Below are positions 1-9,184 of a DNA stretch of 35,153 bases, piece by piece. Numbering within the stretch: the first letter of the stretch is position 1; each line of letters begins with the position of its first letter. The stretch comes from Bacteroidales bacterium (GTDB taxonomy: Bacteria > Bacteroidota > Bacteroidia > Bacteroidales > F082). A program made the translations under genes and the position numbers. Under the pieces are notes generated by a model. The model was given only the letters and a program-made list of their open reading frames with translations. It was not told where the DNA came from and ran no database searches. The stretch covers positions 1 to 35,153 of the forward strand of contig JAEEII010000193.1 in NCBI GenBank assembly GCA_016281295.1. Reading direction: 5' to 3'.

Positions 1-1247
1 ACGACTGGACGGATGACACCGCGTTCGACGAGGCGGGAGAATGGAGTTACCGTGTTGCCATCACCAACGCATACGGTACTTTCTATTCCGTAACCAAGAC
101 CTTCGAAGTCTATGAGGTTCCGGAAAGCATCGCCATCGAGTGTTCCAACAATGTCGCGAATTTGGGAACAAGTATCACACTTTCGGTGGTTCCAACCCCT
201 TCCACATTCAATAGCTTTAGAGGAACGTTCCAATGGTTTAAAGACGGAACGGAAATAGCCACTACTATTGACCCTATCTTAACCATAAACAGTTGTGAAT
301 TGAGTGATGAGGGTGACTACACCGTGACTTATCATCATCTCAACCCGAATATCTTTGGTGAAGGTATCACCTACGACTTCGAAGACTACACCATGCAAGG
401 CTGGACCACCATTGATGCCGACGGTGACGGTAATAACTGGTTGTTAGTTTCATCACAGCCCGATGCTGGTCTTTTTGATTACCACAACAACTCTTCCGAC
501 ATGGTGATCTCAAGGAGCTATGACGAAAACACCCAGACTGCTCTCCTTCCTGACAACTACCTTGTGTCACCTCAAATAGTTCTTGGAGGCTTCGTATGTT
601 TCTATGCTTGCGCACAAGACCCCAACTTTGCTGCTGAGCACTTCGGCGTGGCAGTATCCACCTCAGGCAATACCAGTGCTTCAGACTTCACCACTATCCA
701 AGAATGGACAATGACTGCCAAGAGCGTTGGTGCTACTGCTAACGCAACCCACAATGGTAACCGTTTTAATAATAACAACTGGTATCAATACACCGTTGAC
801 CTAAGCGATTATTTTGGCCAAACCGGTTATGTGGCTATCCGTCACTTCAACTGCACTGATATTTTCATACTTAATGTCGATGACATCCGCATCGCGACTC
901 CTTTCGATGGTGTAGATCTTTGTGAGTTCACCTCCGAAGCCTTCCATGTTTCTGTAGTGGATAACAAGGATGTTTGTAATATGGCCAACCTCGAGGGATT
1001 CACCGTCAACGAAGAACTCCAAGTTGACCTCTATCCTAACCCGACCAACGGTGACGCGAAGATTGTCAGCGACCACGCCGTGATCCAACGGGTGACGGTG
1101 TATAACCTGATGGGCCAGGCTATCCTTGATGAGGAAGTCAACAATACCGAGACGATGCTCCATTTGAACGGAGTTCCCAAGGGTGTTTATATGCTCAAGG
1201 TTAGTTCAGAAGAAGGATATGCAATGAAGAAGGTAGTTATTGAATAA
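1..1247 (+). CDS. T9SS-exported adhesin, C-terminal part (5' truncated by window)
   Basis: The reading frame is open from base 3 to a TAA at 1245-1247, so the start lies outside the window. Apparent starts inside, such as the TTG at 162, are internal. The visible protein has an Ig-like stretch (about nt 3-345), then a domain opening with YDFEDYTMQGW and containing LLPDNYLVSP. That pattern is typical of the choice-of-anchor J / cleaved-adhesin family seen in gingipain adhesin regions. The last 75 or so residues (from VDLYPNP, with YNLMGQ and GVYMLKV) are a type A T9SS sorting domain, which directs passage through the outer membrane and anchoring or release. It therefore acts outside the cell, probably in adhesion or matrix binding; its ligand cannot be told. 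A GC-rich palindrome follows the stop. Confidence 0.85.
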   Translation, partial: DWTDDTAFDEAGEWSYRVAITNAYGTFYSVTKTFEVYEVPESIAIECSNNVANLGTSITLSVVPTPSTFNSFRGTFQWFKDGTEIATTIDPILTINSCELSDEGDYTVTYHHLNPNIFGEGITYDFEDYTMQGWTTIDADGDGNNWLLVSSQPDAGLFDYHNNSSDMVISRSYDENTQTALLPDNYLVSPQIVLGGFVCFYACAQDPNFAAEHFGVAVSTSGNTSASDFTTIQEWTMTAKSVGATANATHNGNRFNNNNWYQYTVDLSDYFGQTGYVAIRHFNCTDIFILNVDDIRIATPFDGVDLCEFTSEAFHVSVVDNKDVCNMANLEGFTVNEELQVDLYPNPTNGDAKIVSDHAVIQRVTVYNLMGQAILDEEVNNTETMLHLNGVPKGVYMLKVSSEEGYAMKKVVIE

Positions 1248-1258
1248 ATCCCGAGATA

Positions 1259-1306
1259 ACCCCTCACCCTCGCCCCCTCTCCCGCGGGAGAGGGGAGAGG
1301 AGGGGT
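1259..1306. repeat. GC-rich palindromic repeat, copy 1 (possible terminator)
   Basis: A perfect 22-bp palindrome (1274-1295, CCCCTCTCCCG and its complement) is enclosed by ACCCCT (1259-1264) pairing with AGGGGT (1301-1306). It sits directly after the adhesin stop. Related palindromes occur at 9453-9474, 20238-20256, 20424-20448, 20557-20579 and 26345-26371. It could terminate the adhesin transcript, but no U-run follows closely, so this is inferred. Confidence 0.7.
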
Positions 1307-1356
1307 GTTTAAAAAACAATTTCACACATTTTTCATAATAATTGGGAAAAAAGCCG

Positions 1357-1364
1357 TACCTTTG
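1357..1364 (+). promoter_or_regulatory. Bacteroidota -7 promoter box for the kinase/porW block
   Basis: TACCTTTG matches the Bacteroidota consensus TAnnTTTG and lies 22 bp before the kinase ATG. No clear TTG was found at the usual -33 spacing, so the match rests on the -7 box and its position. Confidence 0.55.
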
Positions 1365-1386
1365 CTCCCAAATACATTAATGAGAA

Positions 1387-2688
1387 ATGTCTGAAAACAT
1401 CTTTTCGAATTTTGAACAGGTCGATGGAGCTGGAACTCCTCAGAATAATGGTTTCCAGGATTCTGGCGCTTCGGCGAAGCCGAAGGCTGAGCCGAAGATT
1501 GTCTCCAAAGACTATGAGAATATCAAGCCTTTCTTTGCCTCCACATACGGCAACAGCAGACTGTTTACCGCCAATTACAATGGCAGAAAGGTGATCATAA
1601 AGACCCTCAAAGCAGAACACGCCAACGACCCCAAATGCCGCCAAAACCTGAAGAAAGAATATGAGCTGACCAGCGAACTGGAACATAAATGCATCCGTAA
1701 AGCCCTCGCATTCGAGACCATCCAAGGCCTCGGCGACTGCATCATCCTCGAGTTTATCGATGGTAAGTCGCTCGCTGAACATGTGCGCGTGGGTACCCTC
1801 AACGAGAAACAAATCAAGAACGTCCTCATCGACATCTGCGACGCCTTGAACTATATGCACCAGCGCATGATCATCCATTGTGACCTTAAACCTGAGAATG
1901 TTATCGTCACTAACAACGACTATCACGCCAAAGTCATCGACATCGGCCTGCCCGAAACAGAGTACAAGACCGACCGTGAACTGCTTATCAAAGAAAACGA
2001 GTTCATCGCCCCAGAACTAATCAAAGGCGAGGAATGTGACCCCCGCTCTGATGTCTATTCTCTGGGTAAAATCATCGAGTTTATCTCAGAACGCAACTTG
2101 CTGAGCCAGTTCTCCAGCGTGGCTACCCACTGTACCCAGTTTTCAAGAGAACAAAGATTCGACAATATTGTTGAAGTACGTTCTTTGCTTACCAAGGGAT
2201 TCTCCGTAATCAAAATCCTCTTGATGCTCGTTATTCTGGCCGCTCTTGGCACCGCTGCCTATATCTATGTTCCTAAAATAATAGAAAAGAATCGCGTGGA
2301 AAAAGCGGAACGTCTCGCTGCGGAATTCAGTCACGAGATGGGCAAAATCAACGCGGAAACCAAAGCCCTGTGTGAGAAATACAAACTCGTCTCCATCAAC
2401 GAACCGATACAAGTGCCACAGTCCTGGCAGGACGATAGCATCCGTTTCTGCCAACAGCTGGCTCCTTTCTTCCGCATGGACAGCCTCCGTGAGAAGGCTA
2501 TGACCGCCCTCCAAGCTCAAAAGTCGGCCATCAACGAAAGCAGACAACATGATTTTGATGCCTTGCTGATGACGGAGTTCCGACAAGCTACCGACAGCGT
2601 CGCCGTGCAAATGAAAGCCGAAGTGACCGAGCCTTCCGACTCGCTTATGTTTGACTTGGCAAACCGATGGTTCCAAAAAACACATTGA
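1387..2688 (+). CDS. Membrane-anchored Hanks-type serine/threonine protein kinase
   Basis: This 433-residue protein has a kinase domain at about 45-265, one transmembrane helix at about 273-295 and a charged C-terminal region of about 140 residues on the other side of the membrane. Visible motifs are the ATP-anchoring lysine K72 (VIIK), catalytic loop HCDLKPEN (H164, D166, N171), metal-binding D185 in DIG, and APE at 208-210. Key catalytic residues are present, but HRD is HCD and DFG is DIG, and the glycine-rich loop is weak. This suggests an RD-minus kinase that may not need activation-loop phosphorylation, or one with reduced activity. The stop is 4 nt before the porW start, so the two genes are probably co-transcribed. 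That makes control of T9SS or envelope functions a reasonable but unproven role. Confidence 0.85.
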   Translation: MSENIFSNFEQVDGAGTPQNNGFQDSGASAKPKAEPKIVSKDYENIKPFFASTYGNSRLFTANYNGRKVIIKTLKAEHANDPKCRQNLKKEYELTSELEHKCIRKALAFETIQGLGDCIILEFIDGKSLAEHVRVGTLNEKQIKNVLIDICDALNYMHQRMIIHCDLKPENVIVTNNDYHAKVIDIGLPETEYKTDRELLIKENEFIAPELIKGEECDPRSDVYSLGKIIEFISERNLLSQFSSVATHCTQFSREQRFDNIVEVRSLLTKGFSVIKILLMLVILAALGTAAYIYVPKIIEKNRVEKAERLAAEFSHEMGKINAETKALCEKYKLVSINEPIQVPQSWQDDSIRFCQQLAPFFRMDSLREKAMTALQAQKSAINESRQHDFDALLMTEFRQATDSVAVQMKAEVTEPSDSLMFDLANRWFQKTH

Positions 2689-2692
2689 TCTG

Positions 2693-5656
2693 ATGATACG
2701 TAACAAGCATAACTTATCTGTTGTCGCCGCCCTGGCCGTCGTGGCAGTCCTTTGCTTTGGCTGCTCCACCAAAAAGAACACCTTCACCCGCCGGGCCTAT
2801 CACAACCTCACCAGCCATTACAACGTCTATTGGAATGGCGAATACAGCTTGATGGAAGGCGACAAACAACTCAAAAAGAACGCCAAGGACGATTACTCCA
2901 AGGTGTTGCCTGTCTTTAACTATGGTACCAAGGCCGAAGCCATGGCTCTTAACTCACAGATGGACCGCGCCCTTCAAAAGACCTCCGTCTGCGTCCAGAA
3001 ACACTCCATGAAATTCAACGGCAAGGAACGCGTGAAATGGATTGACGACGCCTACCTCGTCATGGGTAAAGCCCATTTCTATAAACAAGACTATATCCCC
3101 GCACGGCGTACCTTCGACTTCGTCAGCACCGAATTCAAAGATCGTGACATCGCCCTGGTCTCCAATCTCTGGATGATCAAAACCTATATCAAGACAGAAC
3201 AGTATCCCAAGGCCATCGCCATGATCGAACAGCTGCAAAGCCGTATCTCCGACCGCAAAAAACTGCCCAAGGAGATTCAAAGGAGCTTCGACCTTACCGT
3301 GGCCGACTATTATATCGCCACCAAGGATTATGCCCGTGCCATCGACTACCTCAAAGCAGGTCTGGTCCAAGCCGACAGCCGCGACCTTCGCTCCCGTGTG
3401 TTGTTTATCCTCGGCCAAGTCTATATGGAACTGGGCGATGCCAACCGTGCCACAGAACAATTTAAAAAGGTCGTCAAACGGAATCCTCCTTACGAAATGC
3501 TCTTCGAAGCCAAGATGAACATGGCCAAGATGGGCTCCTCCGGGAACGCTAAGGAACTCTACAAGATGTTGGAAAAAATGCTCGATGACAGCAAAAACGA
3601 AGAGTTCCTCGACCGTATCTACTATGCCATGGCTGAACTGGCGATGAGAGAAGGCGATGTTGACAAAGCAATAGGCTACTACAGAGAATCAGTCGCGAAT
3701 TCGTCAAACAACCAAATACAACGCGCCACCTCGTCCCTCAAAGTGGCCAGCATCTTGTTTGACCGTAATGAATATGAACTGTCACAAGCCTATTATGACA
3801 CCGCGGTCAACGCCATGGACAGGAAGACTACCGTGGGTTACGACAGCATCCTTAATATCTCTCAAACACTTAATGACTTGGTCGCCAACCTTAGCATCGT
3901 TCGGGATCAAGATAGCTTGCTGATGGTGGCCAATATGGACTCCCTCCAGAGAAACGCCTTCATCGACAAGATCATTGCTAAGGTGATAGAACAAGAACGT
4001 ATCGAGGCGGAACAACGCCGCTATGAGGAACAGATGGCTCTCATGGGAAGCACCGTCGGGAAAACATCTGCCGCCCAGACGATGGAAATGGGTAACACCA
4101 GCACAGCATGGTACTTCTATAACGAGACCACCCTCCGCAACGGCTTCAATGAATTCTCCAAAAAATGGGGCATGCGTAAACTCGAAGACAACTGGCGTAT
4201 CACCGACAAACGAAACATCAGCAGCGGCATCGCCGATGGCTTCGACAGCTACGAGGATGAAGAAAACGACCCCGAAAGAGACTCACTCGCCGCATCACTC
4301 ACCAATCATGACAGGGGCTACTATATGCTCGATCTGCCTATGACTGAAGAACAACAACAAGCCGCACACCAACAAATCGCTGAAGCCTTGTATAATGTGG
4401 GCTTTATCTATCTCGACAGACTCTCCGATTATCCGCGCTCTATCGAGTCCTACGAGAAACTGGACACCCGCTATCCGGGCAATGAGCATGAACTGCCTTC
4501 GTGGTATGCCTTATATAAAATGTATAACGACCTCAACGACACTGACAAAGCGCTGAAATATAAAAACCTCATCTTTGAGAAATACCCCGAGTCAAGCTAT
4601 GCCAGCATCATCTTGGATCCCGACTTCTACAAAAAGATTCTGGAAGAGTCGAAACAAGCTTCGGACCTCTATTCCAAGACCTTCGAGGCTTATCAGCAAG
4701 GCCAGTTCTACCGCGTGAGAATGAACGCGGAGAAAGCTCTTGAACTTTATCCCGCTGACACAGCCTTGGCACCCCGCTTCGCCCTGCTCGACGCCATCGC
4801 CAGAGGAAGACTCGAAACCGTCGATACCATGGCGTATGCCCTCCTCAACGTGGTCCATACCTACCCGAACAGTTCCATACGTAACTATGCCTTGGAGCTC
4901 CTCAGGAATATCAACGGAGAATATAACATTGGCATCGATCTGGGTGGACTGCCTACCCCCGAAGGTACGGTCGCTGAAACAAAGCCAAAGTCACCCTTCA
5001 CCTACGAACCTCAGTCGGAACACCTCGTCATGGTCGTGTTTAACCCCAAAAAGATTAGAGTGGAACCTCTGAAAGTGCGTATCAGCGATTTCAATAAAAA
5101 AGAACACCGGCTGAAAACCTACGAGATGAGCAACCTGGTCTTCAATGATTCGTATATGCTCCTGACCTTGTCTTCCTACCAAGATGAGGCTGAAGCAAAT
5201 GACTATATCACCTCCATGTTCCTTACGGATTATATCTTCGGTGGTTTCGACAGAAATGACTTCTCCGTATTTCCGATTTCAGTTCAAAACTATGCTATCT
5301 TCTTTAAAGATAAGCTGTTGAACGAATATGTGCTCTTCCTTCAGGAACACGGGAACACAGCCATGGTTACCACGATTGACCCGAACAAGGTAGAGGAATC
5401 CAGTCCTAAACCAGCAGAGGGCAAGGGCGACCAACCTGAGATGGACAACGGGAAGAAAGCCGAAATAAAACCAGGCAATAAACCTGAAAAACTCGATTTA
5501 AAACCAGGCTTTAAACCAGACATGGAAACAGGTAAGAAAACAGAAATAGCCCCAGGTACAAAGCCAGGAAATTTGCCGGATAAGAATTCAAGCAAAAGTC
5601 TCGAAACAAAACCAGAACCAGAAAAGTCTAAGAAAGGTCTCAATAATAAGGAATAA
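2693..5656 (+). CDS. porW: Type IX secretion system lipoprotein PorW/SprE (TPR)
   Basis: From the ATG at 2693 the protein has 987 residues with a lipoprotein signal ending LCFGC (lipidated Cys24). An in-frame ATG at 2651 would bury the signal peptide and overlap the kinase, so 2693 is preferred. After the Cys comes the family's typical opening (a CSTKK stretch, then TRRAYHNLTSHYNVYWNG), and helical TPR-like repeats fill most of the chain. I recognise this as SprE of Flavobacterium / PorW of Porphyromonas, a periplasmic lipoprotein needed for T9SS secretion and gliding and reported to link the trans-periplasmic motor complex to the SprA/Sov translocon. The last 85 or so residues are low-complexity K/P/G/E, with a 27-residue repeat (GKKAEIKPG..., GKKTEIAPG...) that looks like a lineage-specific extension. 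Confidence 0.88.
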   Translation: MIRNKHNLSVVAALAVVAVLCFGCSTKKNTFTRRAYHNLTSHYNVYWNGEYSLMEGDKQLKKNAKDDYSKVLPVFNYGTKAEAMALNSQMDRALQKTSVCVQKHSMKFNGKERVKWIDDAYLVMGKAHFYKQDYIPARRTFDFVSTEFKDRDIALVSNLWMIKTYIKTEQYPKAIAMIEQLQSRISDRKKLPKEIQRSFDLTVADYYIATKDYARAIDYLKAGLVQADSRDLRSRVLFILGQVYMELGDANRATEQFKKVVKRNPPYEMLFEAKMNMAKMGSSGNAKELYKMLEKMLDDSKNEEFLDRIYYAMAELAMREGDVDKAIGYYRESVANSSNNQIQRATSSLKVASILFDRNEYELSQAYYDTAVNAMDRKTTVGYDSILNISQTLNDLVANLSIVRDQDSLLMVANMDSLQRNAFIDKIIAKVIEQERIEAEQRRYEEQMALMGSTVGKTSAAQTMEMGNTSTAWYFYNETTLRNGFNEFSKKWGMRKLEDNWRITDKRNISSGIADGFDSYEDEENDPERDSLAASLTNHDRGYYMLDLPMTEEQQQAAHQQIAEALYNVGFIYLDRLSDYPRSIESYEKLDTRYPGNEHELPSWYALYKMYNDLNDTDKALKYKNLIFEKYPESSYASIILDPDFYKKILEESKQASDLYSKTFEAYQQGQFYRVRMNAEKALELYPADTALAPRFALLDAIARGRLETVDTMAYALLNVVHTYPNSSIRNYALELLRNINGEYNIGIDLGGLPTPEGTVAETKPKSPFTYEPQSEHLVMVVFNPKKIRVEPLKVRISDFNKKEHRLKTYEMSNLVFNDSYMLLTLSSYQDEAEANDYITSMFLTDYIFGGFDRNDFSVFPISVQNYAIFFKDKLLNEYVLFLQEHGNTAMVTTIDPNKVEESSPKPAEGKGDQPEMDNGKKAEIKPGNKPEKLDLKPGFKPDMETGKKTEIAPGTKPGNLPDKNSSKSLETKPEPEKSKKGLNNKE

Positions 5657-5676
5657 AAAAACGATAAATTAAAACA

Positions 5677-6024
5677 ATGGAAGCTCCAGCAAGAAATTTA
5701 ATAGGAAAAGGCACCGTTATCAAAGGTGACGTGGAGTCCAGCGGTGATATCCGTGTGGATGGTCGTCTGATCGGCTCACTGAAATCGAACGGGAAAATTG
5801 TTGTTGGTCAAACCGGTGTGGTCGAGGGCGACTTGACCTGTAAACAAGCGGATATCTCAGGCATGGTGAAAGGAATCCTCAAATGTGAGGAGCTTACCGC
5901 CTTGAAATCCACTTCCAAAGTCGAGGTGGAACTCTTGACCAAACAGCTTTTGATAGAAGTAGGTGCTGTCTTTACTGGAAAGTGCCAGATGTCACAACCA
6001 AATGTTACACAACCAAATAAATGA
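5677..6024 (+). CDS. Bactofilin (polymer-forming cytoskeletal protein)
   Basis: A 115-residue protein made almost entirely of the bactofilin beta-helix. It opens with NLIGKGTVIKGDVESSGDIR and continues with regularly spaced G/V/I turns (VDGRLIGSL, GVVEGDL, ISGMVKGIL). Bactofilins form nucleotide-free filaments on the inner membrane that scaffold envelope enzymes. The protein is short, with minimal tails, as is common in this phylum. It begins 20 nt after porW and ends 7 nt before fabD, so it is part of the same operon. Its place behind a T9SS gene suggests an envelope-scaffolding role. Confidence 0.9.
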   Translation: MEAPARNLIGKGTVIKGDVESSGDIRVDGRLIGSLKSNGKIVVGQTGVVEGDLTCKQADISGMVKGILKCEELTALKSTSKVEVELLTKQLLIEVGAVFTGKCQMSQPNVTQPNK

Positions 6025-6031
6025 TTATTTT

Positions 6032-6931
6032 ATGATGAAAGCCTATGTTTTCCCTGGTCAGGGAGCACAATTTGTGGGAATGGGAAAAGACTTGTTCGAT
6101 GCCTCGTCGAAAGCTAAGGACATGTTCCACAAAGCCAACAGAATTTTAGATTTTAAAATCACCGACATGATGTTTGATGGCACAGAGGATGACCTTCGTC
6201 AGACCAAAGTCACCCAGCCTGCCATTTTCCTGCATTCTGTGATCCTCGCCTCTATTCTTGAGGATTATCAGCCGAATATGGTTGCCGGCCATTCGCTGGG
6301 TGAGTTCTCCGCATTGGTCGCCAATAAAGTGTTGACCTTTGAAGATGGCCTCAAGCTGGTGGCCAAACGTGCCAATGCCATGCAGAAGGCCTGTGAATTG
6401 CAACCGGGTACCATGGCTGCCGTGATCGGGTTGGAAGATAGTGTGGTGGAAAATGTGTGCTCCTCCATTCATGATGCTGTAGTCGTCCCTGCCAACTATA
6501 ACTCGCCGGGACAAATCGTCATCTCGGGTTCGATAGAAGGGGTGGCCAAAGCTACTGAGAAACTCCAGGAAGCAGGTGCTAAGAGGGTGCTTCCTCTTAA
6601 AGTGGGTGGAGCCTTCCACAGCCCGCTGATGGAACCGGCCCGTGTGGAGCTCGCCGAGGCAATCAACGCCACCAAGTTCAGCTATGGCATCTGCCCGATT
6701 TACCAGAATGTGACTGGCCAGTCGGTTACCGACCCGGAGATCATCAAAAAGAACCTCATCGCACAACTTACCTCACCCGTGTGCTGGACACAGACCATGC
6801 TCAACATGATTGCTAACGGCGTCAATACCGTCGTGGAAGTCGGTCCCGGCACGGTGCTTCAAGGCTTGTTTAAAAAGGTTGACCGTAATTTGCAGATGTC
6901 AAGCGCCTCTATCGAGAAGCCTGCTGACTAA
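6032..6931 (+). CDS. fabD: Malonyl-CoA:ACP transacylase FabD
   Basis: FabD moves malonyl groups from CoA to acyl-carrier protein, supplying fatty-acid elongation in the cytoplasm. The 299-residue product starts at ATG 6032, with a second ATG at 6035 equally possible. Extending to the ATG at 5963 would overlap bactofilin and add unrelated residues. Motifs: PGQGAQ near the N-terminus, nucleophile Ser88 in GHSLGE, Arg113 in the AKRAN segment, and catalytic His196 in GAFHSPLM. Length and motif spacing are normal for the family. It lies 7 nt after bactofilin and 29 nt before the protease gene, within the same plus-strand block. Confidence 0.95.
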   Translation: MMKAYVFPGQGAQFVGMGKDLFDASSKAKDMFHKANRILDFKITDMMFDGTEDDLRQTKVTQPAIFLHSVILASILEDYQPNMVAGHSLGEFSALVANKVLTFEDGLKLVAKRANAMQKACELQPGTMAAVIGLEDSVVENVCSSIHDAVVVPANYNSPGQIVISGSIEGVAKATEKLQEAGAKRVLPLKVGGAFHSPLMEPARVELAEAINATKFSYGICPIYQNVTGQSVTDPEIIKKNLIAQLTSPVCWTQTMLNMIANGVNTVVEVGPGTVLQGLFKKVDRNLQMSSASIEKPAD

Positions 6932-6960
6932 TTAGTGTTTTTCTTTCATCACAGGACGTT

Positions 6961-8574
6961 ATGGGTCGCACGAACAACTCTCACTCCATCTTTTGGATGG
7001 TGATTATGGGACTATTGGTTGGTTTTTTAATCAGCGTGGTCAGGGAGAATATTCAGTTGAAACGACGCGCCCGAGTGGCTGCGGCGAGTAAGTTCGACGA
7101 GGTGATGTATTACATTAACACCATGTATGTTGACACCGTCGCCGTCCATGACATCGAGGAGGATGCCATCGTGGCGATGATGGACGAACTGGATCCGCAC
7201 AGCCAGTATATCTCGTTGGAGGAGTTCAACGCGGTAAACGACCCGCTGCTGGGTAGCTTCGAGGGTATCGGCGTGCAGTTCCGTATCGTGGATGACACGG
7301 TCGCCATCGTCAACACCATTAAAGGAGGCCCCTCCGAACGTGTCGGCATCATGGCGGGCGACAGGATCGTCTTTGTGAACGACTCGCTGATCGCTGGCAT
7401 CAAAATACAAAACGACTCGGTGATGCGCCTCCTCAAAGGCCCGAGAGGCACCCAGGTAAAGGTCAAAAACTACCGAAGAGGCATCGATGGCCTGCTCGAC
7501 TTCACCATCACCCGCGATGTCATCCCTACCTACAGCGTGGATGTCGCCTATATGCTTGATAAAGAGACTGGCTATATCAAACTCAGCAAGTTCTCCGCCA
7601 CTACCTATAAAGAGTTTGCTGAAGCGGCGAAGAAACTGAAAAAGCAAGGGATGAAGAAGCTGGTCTTCGACCTTAGGGGTAACGCTGGAGGCTATCTCAG
7701 CGCCGCTGTTGACATCGCCGACGAGTTCCTGCCCAAAGGCAGCCTGGTGGTGTTTACCGAAGGCCGAAGCCGTCCCCGCGCTACTTTCAACGCACGCAAG
7801 AAAGGTCATCTGGAGGACATGCCAGTGGCAGTGCTCATCGACGGTGAGTCGGCCAGCGCCTCGGAAATCGTCGCCGGCGCCTTGCAAGATAACGACCGTG
7901 GCACCATCGTCGGACGACGCTCCTTCGGCAAAGGCCTGGTCCAGGAACAAATCATGCTCAACGACCAGTCGGCCATCCGCCTTACCGTAGCCCGTTATTA
8001 TACGCCAACAGGACGCTGCATCCAGAAACCTTTCGACGGCAATAAGGAAGACTACCTCCTTGAGTCGTATGACCGTTATGAAAACGGTGAGCTCTTCTCG
8101 GTCGATAGCATCCATTTCGCCGACTCGCTGAAATACACCACCCCCAAAGGCAAAACTGTCTATGGCGGCGGCGGCATCATGCCCGATGTCTATGTGCCTC
8201 TGATCAACGATAGCACCGAGTATTTCTTTAACCGCATCGTCAACCTTGGCATCTTGTATCAATATGCCTTCGACTATTGTGACCGGAACCGCCAGGAACT
8301 GGCTGCTTTTAAGACAGTCGATGCTTTCGACAAGTCTTTCAAGGTCTCGGACCGTATGTTCAACGAGCTGGTGGCCCAGGCTGAAAAGAAAGGCGTGAAG
8401 GGCAGTGAGAAGGAGAAACAAGTGGCTCGTAAGGAATCTAACATCCTGTTAAAGGCATACATCGCCCGCAACCTCTTTGACGACGAAGGCTTTTATCCCT
8501 TGTATCAACCCATGGACGATATCCTTCAAAAAGCCATGGAAGTGCTGGACGATGAAAAAAAATCAGAAAAATAA
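6961..8574 (+). CDS. S41 C-terminal processing peptidase (CtpA/Prc type)
   Basis: A 537-residue envelope serine protease. An N-terminal signal anchor (about 10-27) precedes a small helical region and a PDZ domain (about 95-180). The S41 catalytic domain follows. Ser299 in GESASASEI and Lys324 in SFGKG are 25 residues apart, matching the Ser/Lys dyad spacing of Prc and D1 processing protease. RGNAGG (about 239-244) is the conserved loop before the nucleophile. A C-terminal helical extension of roughly 120 residues follows the core. Such enzymes trim or degrade periplasmic proteins from the C-terminus; the substrate here is unknown. Confidence 0.92.
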   Translation: MGRTNNSHSIFWMVIMGLLVGFLISVVRENIQLKRRARVAAASKFDEVMYYINTMYVDTVAVHDIEEDAIVAMMDELDPHSQYISLEEFNAVNDPLLGSFEGIGVQFRIVDDTVAIVNTIKGGPSERVGIMAGDRIVFVNDSLIAGIKIQNDSVMRLLKGPRGTQVKVKNYRRGIDGLLDFTITRDVIPTYSVDVAYMLDKETGYIKLSKFSATTYKEFAEAAKKLKKQGMKKLVFDLRGNAGGYLSAAVDIADEFLPKGSLVVFTEGRSRPRATFNARKKGHLEDMPVAVLIDGESASASEIVAGALQDNDRGTIVGRRSFGKGLVQEQIMLNDQSAIRLTVARYYTPTGRCIQKPFDGNKEDYLLESYDRYENGELFSVDSIHFADSLKYTTPKGKTVYGGGGIMPDVYVPLINDSTEYFFNRIVNLGILYQYAFDYCDRNRQELAAFKTVDAFDKSFKVSDRMFNELVAQAEKKGVKGSEKEKQVARKESNILLKAYIARNLFDDEGFYPLYQPMDDILQKAMEVLDDEKKSEK

Positions 8575-8596
8575 TTCGTATTCAAGATAAAATTTG

Positions 8597-8604
8597 TATT
8601 TTTG
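8597..8604 (+). promoter_or_regulatory. -7 promoter box for DUF177-rpmF
   Basis: TATTTTTG matches TAnnTTTG and is 21 bp before the ATG at 8626. It overlaps the upstream in-frame TTG at 8602, which argues that translation starts at 8626. Confidence 0.6.
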
Positions 8605-8625
8605 CAGCCCGATTTAAAGGTGAAA

Positions 8626-9150
8626 ATGGAAAAGGAAAGCGAATTCTTGATTCCGGTAAGCGGTCTTGCGCTTGGTGTCCATGAGTTTACATTCGACATC
8701 CACGATGACTTTTTTGCCGATTTGGAGTATTCCGAAGTGAAACAAGGAGACGTGACGGTGAAACTCAATGTCAACAGGGAAGAGTTCATGATGACCCTGA
8801 CCTTCGACATCCAAGGTAAGGTCCTGGTGCCTTGCGACCGATGCGCTGACGAGTTTTACATCCCGATTCAGAGCGAGCAGGTGTTCTACATCAAACTCGG
8901 TGCCGAAGAAGTCGAGGAATCAGACGACGTGGTCGTAGTGCCTGCTGAGGAGCACGCTTACGATATCCGTTCTTTGGTTTATGAATACATCATCCTGTCG
9001 ATACCGATCCATCGGGTTCATCCCGAAGGTGAATGTAATCCGCAAGTGCTGGCACTCCTTTCTCATGACGAGGAGCCCTCGGAAGAGAATGAAGTCGAAA
9101 CGGATCCGCGGTGGGCGGCGTTGAAGGATATTAAGATTGAAGATAATTAA
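8626..9150 (+). CDS. DUF177 / YceD family protein
   Basis: A 174-residue acidic protein of the DUF177 family, which is regularly encoded immediately upstream of the L32 gene, as here (34 nt gap). The family's Cys motif is visible as CDRCADEF. YceD-type proteins have been linked to 23S rRNA accumulation in bacteria and plants, so a role in large-subunit assembly is likely from family and context rather than proven. ATG 8626 is chosen because an in-frame TTG at 8602 lies inside the promoter box. The C-terminus is rich in Glu/Asp. Confidence 0.85.
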   Translation: MEKESEFLIPVSGLALGVHEFTFDIHDDFFADLEYSEVKQGDVTVKLNVNREEFMMTLTFDIQGKVLVPCDRCADEFYIPIQSEQVFYIKLGAEEVEESDDVVVVPAEEHAYDIRSLVYEYIILSIPIHRVHPEGECNPQVLALLSHDEEPSEENEVETDPRWAALKDIKIEDN

Positions 9151-9184
9151 ACAAACGGTATTAACATTTTAAAATAGAACTAAA

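Noticed and set aside
7027..8421. Long open frame of 464 codons antisense to the S41 protease
   Set aside because: It lies wholly opposite a well-supported gene, shows no recognisable family, and its His/Asp/Val-rich composition is typical of the antisense of a codon-biased gene.
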